The notes beneath the pieces are model-generated. The model searched no databases. It saw only the letters and a program-made list of their open reading frames with translations, and was not told the origin of the DNA. Shown in pieces: positions 29,124 through 37,429 of a stretch of DNA of 64,000 nucleotides. This stretch comes from Hydrogenophaga sp. BPS33 (GTDB taxonomy: Bacteria > Pseudomonadota > Gammaproteobacteria > Burkholderiales > Burkholderiaceae_C). Position numbers and translations under genes: made by a program. The first letter of the stretch is position 1; each line of letters begins with the position of its first letter. Where the stretch lies: assembly GCF_009859475.1 (NCBI RefSeq), contig NZ_CP044549.1:744001-808000 (forward strand), written 5' to 3'.

Positions 29124-30593
29124 TTAGGGCTTCGCCACCGCGCTTCTTTTCTTTTGCGCGAGTAACGGGATTTTGATCTTCCCAATCGTGCTTAATGCCT
29201 GCTCGCTCAGATAGTTGTTGGAATACGCCAGAACAGGCTTGCTGCCCGAGAGCTGGTACCCGCAGAAGGCACGTGCCAACGGTTCGCGACTGCGAAGGCC
29301 CAGAGGGGGCTCGTTAGATACACCGAGCATCACATCGTCCGTTCTCACTTCGAACACTACGCGGTCGGTGTCCTTGAGGAAGGAGAGGTCCAGGCTTTTG
29401 TGATGTGTCGCCATGTCGTTGAGCTTGCGCAGTAATATCCCAGGGCTTTCCGGCCACTCCTCCTCGACCGGACGATCTGAGATGAGGATGCGCACCATGA
29501 CGCCTCGCTTCAACGCTTGATCCAGAAACAACAACCGCATCGGCGTCATGCGTGAGGCAACGGGCAAAGTTGTTGTGATCAGGATCTCGCGTTTGGCTTT
29601 CTGCAACGCGTAGTCCACCAACTGAGGCACTTCGAACGGCAGCAGACAGCGCACCGGGATCTGCTCTAGCTGCTGGAGAACCGCAACCAGTTCCCCCTTC
29701 TTGGCGTTGAGTTTAGTGGCCGCTGCGTCGGAGTCCTGCCGCTCTAGGGCTGTGATGCCGAGTTGAAGCGTGCTCTTGGTTTTCAGCAGATCGGCTAGTG
29801 AACCGTTGCCGGGCAGAACCCCGAGCGGCTTGATGCGCTGTTCCACTGCAATGGCGCCCGAGCGACGGTTGAACAGACTGTCCATACCGAGACGAGGCAG
29901 CAATTCATGTTTGGCGATAGCGTCGCTGCAAGGGCTGTCGATGACACCATCAATTGCAACCCGGGCCAAGGGTTCGGCCCCTTTGCTACGCGCGTACAGC
30001 AGCAACACCGCCGGAACATAGCGCAAGGTGCGTCGCAGAACCGACAAAAAGCGGATCAGCTGCTCCCCATCGCGCAGCTGATTTCCGGAAAGCTCCAAGG
30101 GAAGGTCAACCAATGCCGGCAAGCGGGTGCTTGGGGGCGGCAGTCGGACCATGCGTTCAAGTGCGAGCGCCCTGCCTCGCTCGAGCGTGGCGAGTCGGGT
30201 CTTGACAACCCCTTGAATCAGTGGGTTCCAGGCGAGTGACACGGCTCTCTCTTCGATGCGCCGTTCGCCGGCCTCGCTGAGCACGGCGATCCCCCGTGGG
30301 CGCAGCGTCAACTGGGGCGTATGCGACAGGTACTCGTCGTCCGACAGGGAGTTGACGACCTTGGTGCCGTATTCCGTGCCGAGTCCAAGCAGGCCCACCA
30401 CGTCGGCGGTCGAGCGTACGCCTGCCAGGATGGCCTTGAGGATAAATTCCTCCACCGGCATGAGGTTGCGCTTCTCCGCGACCAAGCTGTCCAGCGACAG
30501 CAGATAGATCGGAAGTCCAATCGGCAGGTAGTCGATGAGCGGCATGCCGTCCATCTTCTGGTATTGCTCCGCGACTGCGTCAAATTCGATCAT
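29124..30593 (-). CDS. MkoB-like PLD-fold protein (Mokosh type I defence)
   Basis: 489 residues; the ATG at 30593 overlaps the stop of the kinase-helicase gene by 14 bp, so translation is coupled. The N-terminal ~310 residues are helical and unassigned. Residues ~318-435 look like a phospholipase D half: QLVDYALQKAKREILITTTL, FLDQALKRGVMVRILISDRP and the hairpin VVFEVRTDDVMLGVSNEP. The last aligns with the HxK...GSxN strand of PLD enzymes, but the His and Lys are absent, so the HKD motif looks degenerate (an HHK occurs at residues 397-399, out of register). In type I Mokosh, MkoB is the PLD effector paired with an STK-helicase. Assignment rests mainly on that pairing. Confidence 0.65.
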   Translation of the reverse strand: MIEFDAVAEQYQKMDGMPLIDYLPIGLPIYLLSLDSLVAEKRNLMPVEEFILKAILAGVRSTADVVGLLGLGTEYGTKVVNSLSDDEYLSHTPQLTLRPRGIAVLSEAGERRIEERAVSLAWNPLIQGVVKTRLATLERGRALALERMVRLPPPSTRLPALVDLPLELSGNQLRDGEQLIRFLSVLRRTLRYVPAVLLLYARSKGAEPLARVAIDGVIDSPCSDAIAKHELLPRLGMDSLFNRRSGAIAVEQRIKPLGVLPGNGSLADLLKTKSTLQLGITALERQDSDAAATKLNAKKGELVAVLQQLEQIPVRCLLPFEVPQLVDYALQKAKREILITTTLPVASRMTPMRLLFLDQALKRGVMVRILISDRPVEEEWPESPGILLRKLNDMATHHKSLDLSFLKDTDRVVFEVRTDDVMLGVSNEPPLGLRSREPLARAFCGYQLSGSKPVLAYSNNYLSEQALSTIGKIKIPLLAQKKRSAVAKP

Positions 30594-33500
30594 GGCAGAC
30601 GATCGCGCACTCGGCAGGGTTATTGTCGATGTGGGCCAAGACGGGGCGGAAGGGGTTTTCGACGTTGACCGAGCGGCAGAAATCGTCGTCGCCGACGATG
30701 ATCAGAGCATCGCGCCCACGGGACAACGCCACGTTCAGGAGAGGCGTTTCGCGTTGGAACCCAAGCCGACCCCGGTCGTTGGAGCGGGTCACACTGTAGA
30801 TGCAGATGTCGGCGTCTTTGCCTTGGAAGGCGTGCACAGTGTTTATGTCGATTTGAAGGTTCTGCAGCGGTTTGGCGGTCCCTCGTAAGCGCTGGTCCAG
30901 CTCATTGACCTGAGCAGAGTAGCCTGCAATGACTGCCACGCTGAGCGGCGCCCGGCCGCGGTTGGCGTCGTTCAGGCGCTCCAGGATCTGATACACGATG
31001 GTCGCCTCGGTTGCGTTCCTGTAGGTCCGACCCGGCATCTCCTGGTCACGGCGCTGCTTGAGCGCAGCGGTCGTGTGCCATTCCACCTCGTGTCCATGCA
31101 ACTTCGCGGCCACGGGGTTGCGATCTTCCGCCTTGCGGATCGTGACGAGCTTGCCCTCGTAGAACACTTCGCTGATCAGCCGGCCTATCCCGCCCACCAT
31201 GCGCCGCTGTTCCGTCAGCTGCGCCTTGCACAACCTGGGGAGCTGAGGCGTGAGGATGTCGAGCAGCGTCGCTTCCGCTTCCTCGATTGGGAAGCGCTGC
31301 TCTAGAACTTTGTTACGGTCCAGTTCCGAGTAGGGCGGAAGCTGCTTTGGGTCGCCCACCAGCACCCACCGCTTGCTTCGGCTCATCGGAATGAGCGTCT
31401 CGGTGGGAGTGGCCTTCGAGACCTCGTCCACGATGCACAGGTCAAACACCTGCTCGCCGATGGCCTGGACGCTGCCCAGACCGACGCAGGTGCCGGCCAC
31501 CACGCGGGCTTCTCCAAGCACCGCACCGTGGAAGTTCTTCGAGGCACCGAGCCTGCTGAACCACTCCAGCTGCAGCTCAACATGGCGCTTGAGCACTTCG
31601 GCATCGGGTGCATCCGGTTTGCTAAGCGCCTCCATCCATTCCTTGCTGATTTCGTCGGACTGGGAGGCCACCGCCTGACCATACGCGCCGCACGCATAGA
31701 GTTTCTCGTCGACCTTCTTTAGACGGCGCTGCAGGATCTTGACCTGCTCGGCAACCTGCGTCTGCTCGTCGAGCAGAGTAGAGGTCTTGGTCACCTCGGC
31801 GTCCTCCTCTTCTCCGGTGGACTTTTCGGCCATGCTGCTCGTCAGTATCGCTAGTCGTGCCTGCTGCTCCCGCAGTTCGGCCAGCAGAATGTGCCGCTGC
31901 TCACCGAGTACCACGACTTCCACCTCTTCGGCATTCAGACCCACCTGTTTCGCCTGGGCGCGCAGGTGCTCACGTGCACGCTCCTCTACCCGTTCGATCC
32001 AGGTGCGCGTTTTGATGTCTAGCGTCAGCGGGAGAGCCCGCTCATCGATCTTCTCAAGGCGCTCGCCATGGATGCGAACCATGACCTGCTCCATCCCCTT
32101 CTCTAGCAGCTTGACGATGACGTGGTCCAGCGCAGTGTGGGTCTGGGATGAGAGCAGGATGCGCGCGGCGGGAAAGATGTTCAAGTAGAGCCCGATCAGC
32201 TCAGCGATGAACGTAGTCTTGCCGGTCCCTGGGGGGCCTTCCAAAATCAGAATGCCATTTACGCCGAGGGCGAGCTCTAAGAGGGCGCGCTTCTCGTCGT
32301 TCAGGTCCTTGGCGCAGTCAGGCGGGAGCCCCCCTTGGTCGGGCTCTCGGGCGCTGGCCGGATGGCACAGAAGCGTCTTGAGGTCCGGCGACGCGGCGCG
32401 ATCTCGGCGCACGTTCTCGAGCGCCGTGCGTTGCCGGGAGACAGGTTGGCTTTCGGCATGGTAGTTAGACTCCAGCACTCCGGGCCCCTTAGGTAGCGGA
32501 TCATCGTTCAGGTTGAGCGGGCGCAAAGTGATCTCTTCGCCGAAGACACTATGAACCGCGAAGAACAGCGGGCGGCCCGAGGGCAGCTTGAAAACCAGCG
32601 ATTCCGGGAGGGCGTCCGCATTGAGCTCGCCTTCGCAGTGGGCAACCGCGTTATTGCCCTGCGAGCGCATGTTGGTGAAGTTGATGCGCAGCCGCCGGCT
32701 TTTCTGGATGCGTTCCTTTTCGCGCAGCACTGCCGCCCAGCAATCGAACCAACGCTCTCGGGCGACACGATCGCGTTCGCGACTGCGATGCCCTTCTTCT
32801 GTCTGAAGACGCAGCCAGAACGCCCGCTGGTTTCCAGCTTGGCGCGCGGGCGAGAGGGGCGCCAGAATGTCCACGGTCACCATTCGCAACTCGCATGCTA
32901 GGCGTCGTTCCTTCTCGGCGCGCTCAGGCTCCAGTAGCCTCACACTTTGAATGCGGAAGAGCTCACTGTCGTCCAGCGCCTTGCAAGTCACATCCAGCGT
33001 GGCACCCAGCAGTCGCACCGTGCGATCCTCTTCGTTGACAATGTAGGCATGCAACGAGCCATTGAGGTCGCGCCGTAGCAGTATCAACGTTTCATCCGGT
33101 CGGCGGTCACCGAGCTTCTGCGCCAGCTCGCTCAGGTCGCGCGTACTGATCTGCACCGTGATCTGCAGCGGACGGCCGTCTGTGAATTCCCGATGGAAGG
33201 CGTCGAGCTGCATCTGCAGGTCTGTCGCGTTGGCAGGACGCTCCAACGGACTGAGCGACAGGCAACGCTGCAGGATCTCCAGTGGCGAGGTGCGCGCCGA
33301 CAGTGCCGCAAGGCCGTACTTGACTTCGTCGTAGTTCGCGAAGGTTGTGCCCGTCAGGCATGTCAATGCGACCGCCGCCCAGGAGTAGCTGTCACGCGCG
33401 AAGGAGTTCGTTCCATCGTCGGCCTCGGGCGGTGTGTAGGGCGGCGAGCCAGCGTGCTTGAAGGTCTCACCGATGCCGACGCCGCCACGGGCCTTGGCAA

Positions 33501-33975
33501 TGCCAAAGTCAGTGACCTTGAGCATGCCGAATTCGTCGAAGCGCAAGTTATCAGGCTTGATGTCGCGGTGGGCGATGTATCGCTTGTGCGCCGCAGCCAG
33601 GGCCGACACCAGCGGCGCACCGACGTCCACGTAGAAGTCCTCCCAGGTCCATCGGCGGCCCTCGGCCAGTTTCTCGCTGAGGCAGGTGGGTAGCCACTCG
33701 AGTGCCAGGAAAAGTTCGCCCTCGTCGGTACGGCCCGAATCTACCAACTGGACGATGTTCGGGTGCCGTAACTCCTCCAACGCCTCACGCTCGCGGTTGA
33801 ACGCCAGAGTGGCTTGCGCGTCTGTCGACGGCGCCATCGGTAGCTTCAGGGCCAGGGTGAGCTGGGTGCTGCGGTCCTTGACCCGGAACACACGGGCCAT
33901 TCCACCCGGCTTCAAGGCTTCAACGACCTCATAACGGCCGCAAACGATCTCCGCGCTCTGACTGCTCTTGTCCAT
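30580..33975 (-). CDS. MkoA-like Ser/Thr kinase-SF1 helicase fusion (Mokosh type I defence)
   Basis: 1131 residues from the ATG at 33975 (AAGGAG nine bases upstream). Residues ~14-262 are a complete Hanks-type kinase: Gly-rich KPGGMARVF, Lys44, HRDIKPDN at 136-143, DFG at 156-158 and PPEA at 182-185. Residues ~265-560 are an unassigned linker with strands. Residues ~560-1105 are an SF1/UPF1-type helicase: Walker A GPPGTGKTT (580-588), VDE (849-851), GDPKQLPP (874-881), VHAFQGKDAD (1047-1056) and NVALSRGRD (1081-1089), with a coiled-coil insertion near 690-760. Kinase plus helicase in one chain followed by a PLD gene is the type I Mokosh layout. All catalytic residues appear intact. Confidence 0.85.
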   Translation of the reverse strand: MDKSSQSAEIVCGRYEVVEALKPGGMARVFRVKDRSTQLTLALKLPMAPSTDAQATLAFNREREALEELRHPNIVQLVDSGRTDEGELFLALEWLPTCLSEKLAEGRRWTWEDFYVDVGAPLVSALAAAHKRYIAHRDIKPDNLRFDEFGMLKVTDFGIAKARGGVGIGETFKHAGSPPYTPPEADDGTNSFARDSYSWAAVALTCLTGTTFANYDEVKYGLAALSARTSPLEILQRCLSLSPLERPANATDLQMQLDAFHREFTDGRPLQITVQISTRDLSELAQKLGDRRPDETLILLRRDLNGSLHAYIVNEEDRTVRLLGATLDVTCKALDDSELFRIQSVRLLEPERAEKERRLACELRMVTVDILAPLSPARQAGNQRAFWLRLQTEEGHRSRERDRVARERWFDCWAAVLREKERIQKSRRLRINFTNMRSQGNNAVAHCEGELNADALPESLVFKLPSGRPLFFAVHSVFGEEITLRPLNLNDDPLPKGPGVLESNYHAESQPVSRQRTALENVRRDRAASPDLKTLLCHPASAREPDQGGLPPDCAKDLNDEKRALLELALGVNGILILEGPPGTGKTTFIAELIGLYLNIFPAARILLSSQTHTALDHVIVKLLEKGMEQVMVRIHGERLEKIDERALPLTLDIKTRTWIERVEERAREHLRAQAKQVGLNAEEVEVVVLGEQRHILLAELREQQARLAILTSSMAEKSTGEEEDAEVTKTSTLLDEQTQVAEQVKILQRRLKKVDEKLYACGAYGQAVASQSDEISKEWMEALSKPDAPDAEVLKRHVELQLEWFSRLGASKNFHGAVLGEARVVAGTCVGLGSVQAIGEQVFDLCIVDEVSKATPTETLIPMSRSKRWVLVGDPKQLPPYSELDRNKVLEQRFPIEEAEATLLDILTPQLPRLCKAQLTEQRRMVGGIGRLISEVFYEGKLVTIRKAEDRNPVAAKLHGHEVEWHTTAALKQRRDQEMPGRTYRNATEATIVYQILERLNDANRGRAPLSVAVIAGYSAQVNELDQRLRGTAKPLQNLQIDINTVHAFQGKDADICIYSVTRSNDRGRLGFQRETPLLNVALSRGRDALIIVGDDDFCRSVNVENPFRPVLAHIDNNPAECAIVCHDRI

Positions 33976-34073
33976 GCAGTTCAACTCCTTGCTGCGCATC
34001 GTAACTGTTCAACGCTGGCGAGCGTGTTCTCCAAAGGATTCGACAAGCGCTGCACCGGTCCGTTGCGGCCCTA

Positions 34074-35357
34074 TTACCCATCGCGCTCCACGCCGAGCGA
34101 TGTCCAAAGCCCAGTGAAGTCCTCCGACCAGTAGGGGGTTTGCCGCTTCGGGAAGTAGTAGGCGGTACCCCCGGAGTCGATGACGCCATCTGTGCCTGGA
34201 CGGAGAGCGCCTTCGCTGAAGAATACAACGCCCACGACATGGTCCCGGCCACAGCCGCTCAGGAACTGGCTCACGGCGAGCTGCAATGCGGACGGAGATC
34301 CGCTGTTGTCGCTCTTGGCGACTTTCAAAAGCTGGTCTCCTTCAATCCCGCTCAGACCAACAACAAAAATCGCGCCACGCATGCCGCTGAGCTGTCTGCG
34401 CGATGAGTCGCTAAGGGTATCGAATACTGCCTTTAGCAGCGTGTCGTCCTGCTCGCTCTGTAGCGTCAAAGCAAGCGCCCCACCAGCTTGCGATCCGATA
34501 ACTACCGTCTCGCGGTTGTGAGTTTGGCTGATCTTTTCAAGGACGGCCCGCGCATGTGGAGAAACGTACCCGTCATGGATTTCACCCACTTCGGCGACGT
34601 CGAACTCTACGATGCGGGCCTCAGCGCCATGAACCAGCGGCCCCGAAGCCCTGTTGGAGATCGCCTTCGCGAAGGCTTGGGCAAGAGCGACACGCTGCGC
34701 GTGTTTCTCGGGAAGTCTCCCAGGCAGCGTAAGAACGGCTGAGAACCCTGTGCGCAAGCCCACGAGAAGCGGCTTAGTGTGGGGCCAGAGCAAGCCGTAG
34801 AAATCTAGCGCCTCTCGCTTGTGAATGCGCCTTCCCTTGTCTTCACCGATGGACTTGCATTCCACTTCAAGCCCACTTGGGCCTAACTCGGGGATCAGTA
34901 GGTCGTATGTCCCAATTCCGGACATTTCCGGCCACGTAAGCTTGGTCGAACGTCTGGAGAAGTGCGTCGCGGCGCTGAGCTCCAACCGTAGGCCTCGCAT
35001 CGCTTCAGGCTTCTTGAGCGCATCGTGAATCCTGCGGCGAAACTGTTCGGCAAGCGGGGCGGGCCGTGACTGCACGATGGAAAGCGCCTGGGCAGCAAAG
35101 GCCATCGAAGCGTACCGCTGCTGGTTGTTGACTTCCAATAGAGGGACGCTGCCATATCGCCGCCGCAGCTCTGCAAGCTCCGCCAGTTGGTAGGCTAGTG
35201 AATTCTCCTTCCTGAGGAGGTGCCCGAGGAATCGGTTGCCGCGGATCTCAGCTTCAAGCTGGCTGACGCGGTTGCGCCAGTGGTTTTCGCCGATGAAATC
35301 GGCGAACTCATGGTAGACGGCAGGAATCTGCGCCGTGCTTAGTTGGGTCAACAGCAT
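34074..35357 (-). CDS. PD-(D/E)xK nuclease-like protein, first gene of the defence operon
   Basis: 427 residues from the ATG at 35357. Helical N-terminal ~115 residues, then a restriction-endonuclease-like core: Glu126 in LRLELSAATHF, Asp152 in GTYDLLIPE and ECK at 166-168 in GLEVECKSI, the classical E, D, ExK order. The C-terminal ~250 residues contain strands (PLLVGLRTGFSAVL, GAIFVVGLSG, HVVGVVFFSEGA) with no assigned family. It precedes the kinase-helicase gene by ~98 bp on the same strand and shares its less GC-biased codon use, so it is probably transcribed with it. I know of no such protein in described Mokosh systems; it may be an extra component or an independent defence gene. A nine-codon leader ORF overlaps its start. 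Confidence 0.7.
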   Translation of the reverse strand: MLLTQLSTAQIPAVYHEFADFIGENHWRNRVSQLEAEIRGNRFLGHLLRKENSLAYQLAELAELRRRYGSVPLLEVNNQQRYASMAFAAQALSIVQSRPAPLAEQFRRRIHDALKKPEAMRGLRLELSAATHFSRRSTKLTWPEMSGIGTYDLLIPELGPSGLEVECKSIGEDKGRRIHKREALDFYGLLWPHTKPLLVGLRTGFSAVLTLPGRLPEKHAQRVALAQAFAKAISNRASGPLVHGAEARIVEFDVAEVGEIHDGYVSPHARAVLEKISQTHNRETVVIGSQAGGALALTLQSEQDDTLLKAVFDTLSDSSRRQLSGMRGAIFVVGLSGIEGDQLLKVAKSDNSGSPSALQLAVSQFLSGCGRDHVVGVVFFSEGALRPGTDGVIDSGGTAYYFPKRQTPYWSEDFTGLWTSLGVERDG

Positions 35358-35377
35358 CGGCAATGATTCTCGGGCAT
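35348..35377 (-). CDS. Nine-residue upstream ORF overlapping the nuclease-like gene start
   Basis: ATG at 35377, peptide MPENHCRCC, stop at 35350-35348, which lies just inside the nuclease-like gene (ATG 35357). It has an AGGA/AGAG-type ribosome binding site (rich in purines, 6-11 bases upstream), whereas the nuclease start has none. This arrangement suggests translational coupling or leader-peptide control. Expression is inferred. Confidence 0.35.
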   Translation of the reverse strand: MPENHCRCC

Positions 35378-35570
35378 GGTGATCTCTTTCCTCGGAGCGT
35401 AAGTCTGTTGAGGTGCAATCTCGACCTGTCGCCACGGACAGGAGCAGCCGTTCTCAGGCCATCACAAGAGCTGCCAGACTCGAGTGGCCGGTGCGGAAGT
35501 CTCAACGGTCGTCCTACCACCAATTCTGAAAGGCAGCCCCCAATCTTTGGAAGTCATTCGAACCAACCCA

Positions 35571-36377
35571 TCAATTCATCTCCCGACGCAACGCCGTCGA
35601 GGACACATCGTCAAGATGCCGAAACGCCGGCGCAATCTTCTCCATGTCCACCCCCGCAACGCCAAAGCCTTCAAAGTGAACCCGCCACTCCCGCACAACC
35701 GCCCAGATCTCTGCGATCAACCCACAAGCCGTTGCCCGCGAGAGGGTGAACATGTCGTGTGAAGCCAGCGCGTTGTCCAAGGTGGCCAAGCGCCCTCGCG
35801 GCCCAACGCCCAAGTGCAGAAAGCGTTCGGTCGCGTGGCTGGCGCGCGGCAACACGTCGTAGAGCGGGCTCAGGCGCCAACCGAGCAGGCGTGGGTCCCC
35901 CACAAACCCGTGGTTGCGCAAGTGGTCGTCGTCGTTGCTGACCAGGATGTTGTAGACCATGCGCCTGAACAGCTCTTCGTTGTCCGAGCGAATCACGCTC
36001 GTGTGGCAGTGGCTGCGCACGGCTTGTGCGAGGTCGGCGTAGGCCTTGGTGCGCGATTCGGTTTCGTCGCAAGCCACCAGCGTGAGCCCGCTCACGAATC
36101 CCATGCGGTGTTCGGTGCGCCCGCCGCCTGGTTGCGTGGCAAGCGGGTCTTCGCCTGCACTCAACGCAGTGCCCGGCTTTGCCCGGTAACGGTCAAACCG
36201 CCGGATGAGCATGGCCTTGCGCTCGCCCACGTTGCGCACCTCTACAGGCGGCACCTGCAGCCCGGCGGTGGCGGCCAGGCGCAATGCGGCGCATTCGATG
36301 GCGGGAATGTCAACGCTGTCTTTGCGGCTGCCTAACTTGGCCAGCCACAGCACGCACCGGCTTGGGGCTGTTGACAA
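35571..36377 (-). pseudogene. hipA: Truncated hipA (C-terminal kinase part only)
   Basis: 268 codons open from a TTG at 36377, with a TAA two codons upstream of it. The sequence joins the HipA family abruptly at LWLAKLGSRKDSVDIPAIEC, just after where the SSxGGARPK nucleotide-binding loop of full HipA would lie. The whole N-terminal domain (~150 residues) and any hipB gene are missing. The C-terminal kinase lobe is intact: ERKAMLIRRFDR, ILVSNDDDHLRNHGFV (catalytic loop) and LSPLYDVLP (metal-binding DFG-equivalent). HipA phosphorylates glutamyl-tRNA synthetase or related targets; without the nucleotide-binding loop this fragment should be inactive. An operator-like palindrome directly upstream suggests an internal deletion in a hipBA locus. 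Confidence 0.75.
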
Positions 36378-36383
36378 GTCTTA

Positions 36384-36427
36384 CTCGTTAAATCGAGTCT
36401 TGTTGGCCCAATGCTCGATTTAACGAG
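36384..36427. promoter_or_regulatory. Large inverted repeat upstream of truncated hipA (HipB-type operator candidate)
   Basis: CTCGTTAAATCGAG (36384-36397) and its exact reverse complement CTCGATTTAACGAG (36414-36427), separated by 16 bp. Each half is itself nearly palindromic (CTCG...CGAG), so this is two HTH dimer sites facing each other. Seven bases upstream of the hipA fragment. Probably the autoregulatory operator of a lost hipB. Confidence 0.6.
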
Positions 36428-36463
36428 CTTTCATGGTGTTGAGACCGGTCAGGTTGCAGCCTC

Positions 36464-37420
36464 CTATCGGTTTTCGATGCGATCTCCATGGATCACCAGC
36501 GCCTGGCTTCGCTCAAGTTCAGATAGGAGCGACAGGAGCCACTCCCGGCTCTGGGCGGGGTCTGCCTGGCAGGCGCTCGGCATGGCGTTCCTGAAGTACC
36601 AGGTGTTGCGCGCCCAGGCGTGCATGGCCTCCAGGGACACCGTTTGCCATTCCAGCAACTTGAACTTGAGCAGCACCTTGAGCGCGTGCCGGCGGTGCTT
36701 GTCGGGGTTCGCGACGAACTGCTCCAGGCGGCTGCGCGCGCGCGCCAGCGCCGCACCGACGTCTTCGAACACCGCTCCATGCCCCGGGATGACGGTCGCG
36801 GGATCGAGCTCTTCGATCAAGCTCAAGGTATCGGCGACCTCGTCGAATGCCGCAACGCCTTCGAGTTCGGGGAACACCACGCCGAAGCCGTTTTCCCACA
36901 GCGCGTCGGCCGAGATCAGCAAGCGGTGCCGGGGTTGGAACAGCACGATGGAGTGGGGGTCGTGGCCTTTGGCCGCATGAATGTCCCAGTCCCAGGAGCC
37001 CAGCCGGATCGATGTGCCGGGCGACAGGATCGACTGAAAGGCGAACCGCGGGCAGAGCTGGCCCGTGGCCTCGTACGACAGGGCATCCGCGTCCCAGCGG
37101 GCCACCGCCTGGGCCTGCCCGGGGGGTATCAGGGTCTGCAGCGCCGGGTAGGTGTCTTGCAAGGCGGCATTGCCGCCGCAATGGTCGCTGTGCAGGTGGG
37201 TGTTGAGCAGGAGATCCAGTGGCTGCGCGCCCAGCGAGGCCCCGACCAGGGCCACGGTTTGCCCGGCGTGGGTGGCGTAGCCCGAATCGACCAGGGCGCT
37301 CGGGCCATCGCCGCGGATCAGGATGTTGTTCGCCGACAGCCACCCGCGTTCCAGGCAGGTCACGCCCGCGCGCGCCAGCGCGGCATGGCCGGGGGGGAGG
37401 GTGGCGGCTTCGGATGGCAT
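36464..37420 (-). CDS. MBL-fold metallo-hydrolase
   Basis: 318 residues. Metallo-beta-lactamase fold with the HxHxDH metal motif in LLNTHLHSDHCGGNA, a further metal His in AAKGHDPHSIVLF, Asp in LLISADALWENGFG and the final His in TVIPGHGAVF. The C-terminal ~85 residues are helical. Its start is 9 bp after the fadD-like stop, so it is the second gene of a minus-strand pair. Substrate unknown; hydroxyacylglutathione- or acyl-CoA-thioesterase-like activities occur in this group. No signal peptide. Confidence 0.88.
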   Translation of the reverse strand: MPSEAATLPPGHAALARAGVTCLERGWLSANNILIRGDGPSALVDSGYATHAGQTVALVGASLGAQPLDLLLNTHLHSDHCGGNAALQDTYPALQTLIPPGQAQAVARWDADALSYEATGQLCPRFAFQSILSPGTSIRLGSWDWDIHAAKGHDPHSIVLFQPRHRLLISADALWENGFGVVFPELEGVAAFDEVADTLSLIEELDPATVIPGHGAVFEDVGAALARARSRLEQFVANPDKHRRHALKVLLKFKLLEWQTVSLEAMHAWARNTWYFRNAMPSACQADPAQSREWLLSLLSELERSQALVIHGDRIENR

Positions 37421-37429
37421 GGGGCCGCG

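Noticed and set aside
28955..29176. Short open frames on both strands between the hairpin region and the PLD gene
   Set aside because: No ribosome binding site, no family resemblance, and the two strands are equally open; cannot support either as a gene.
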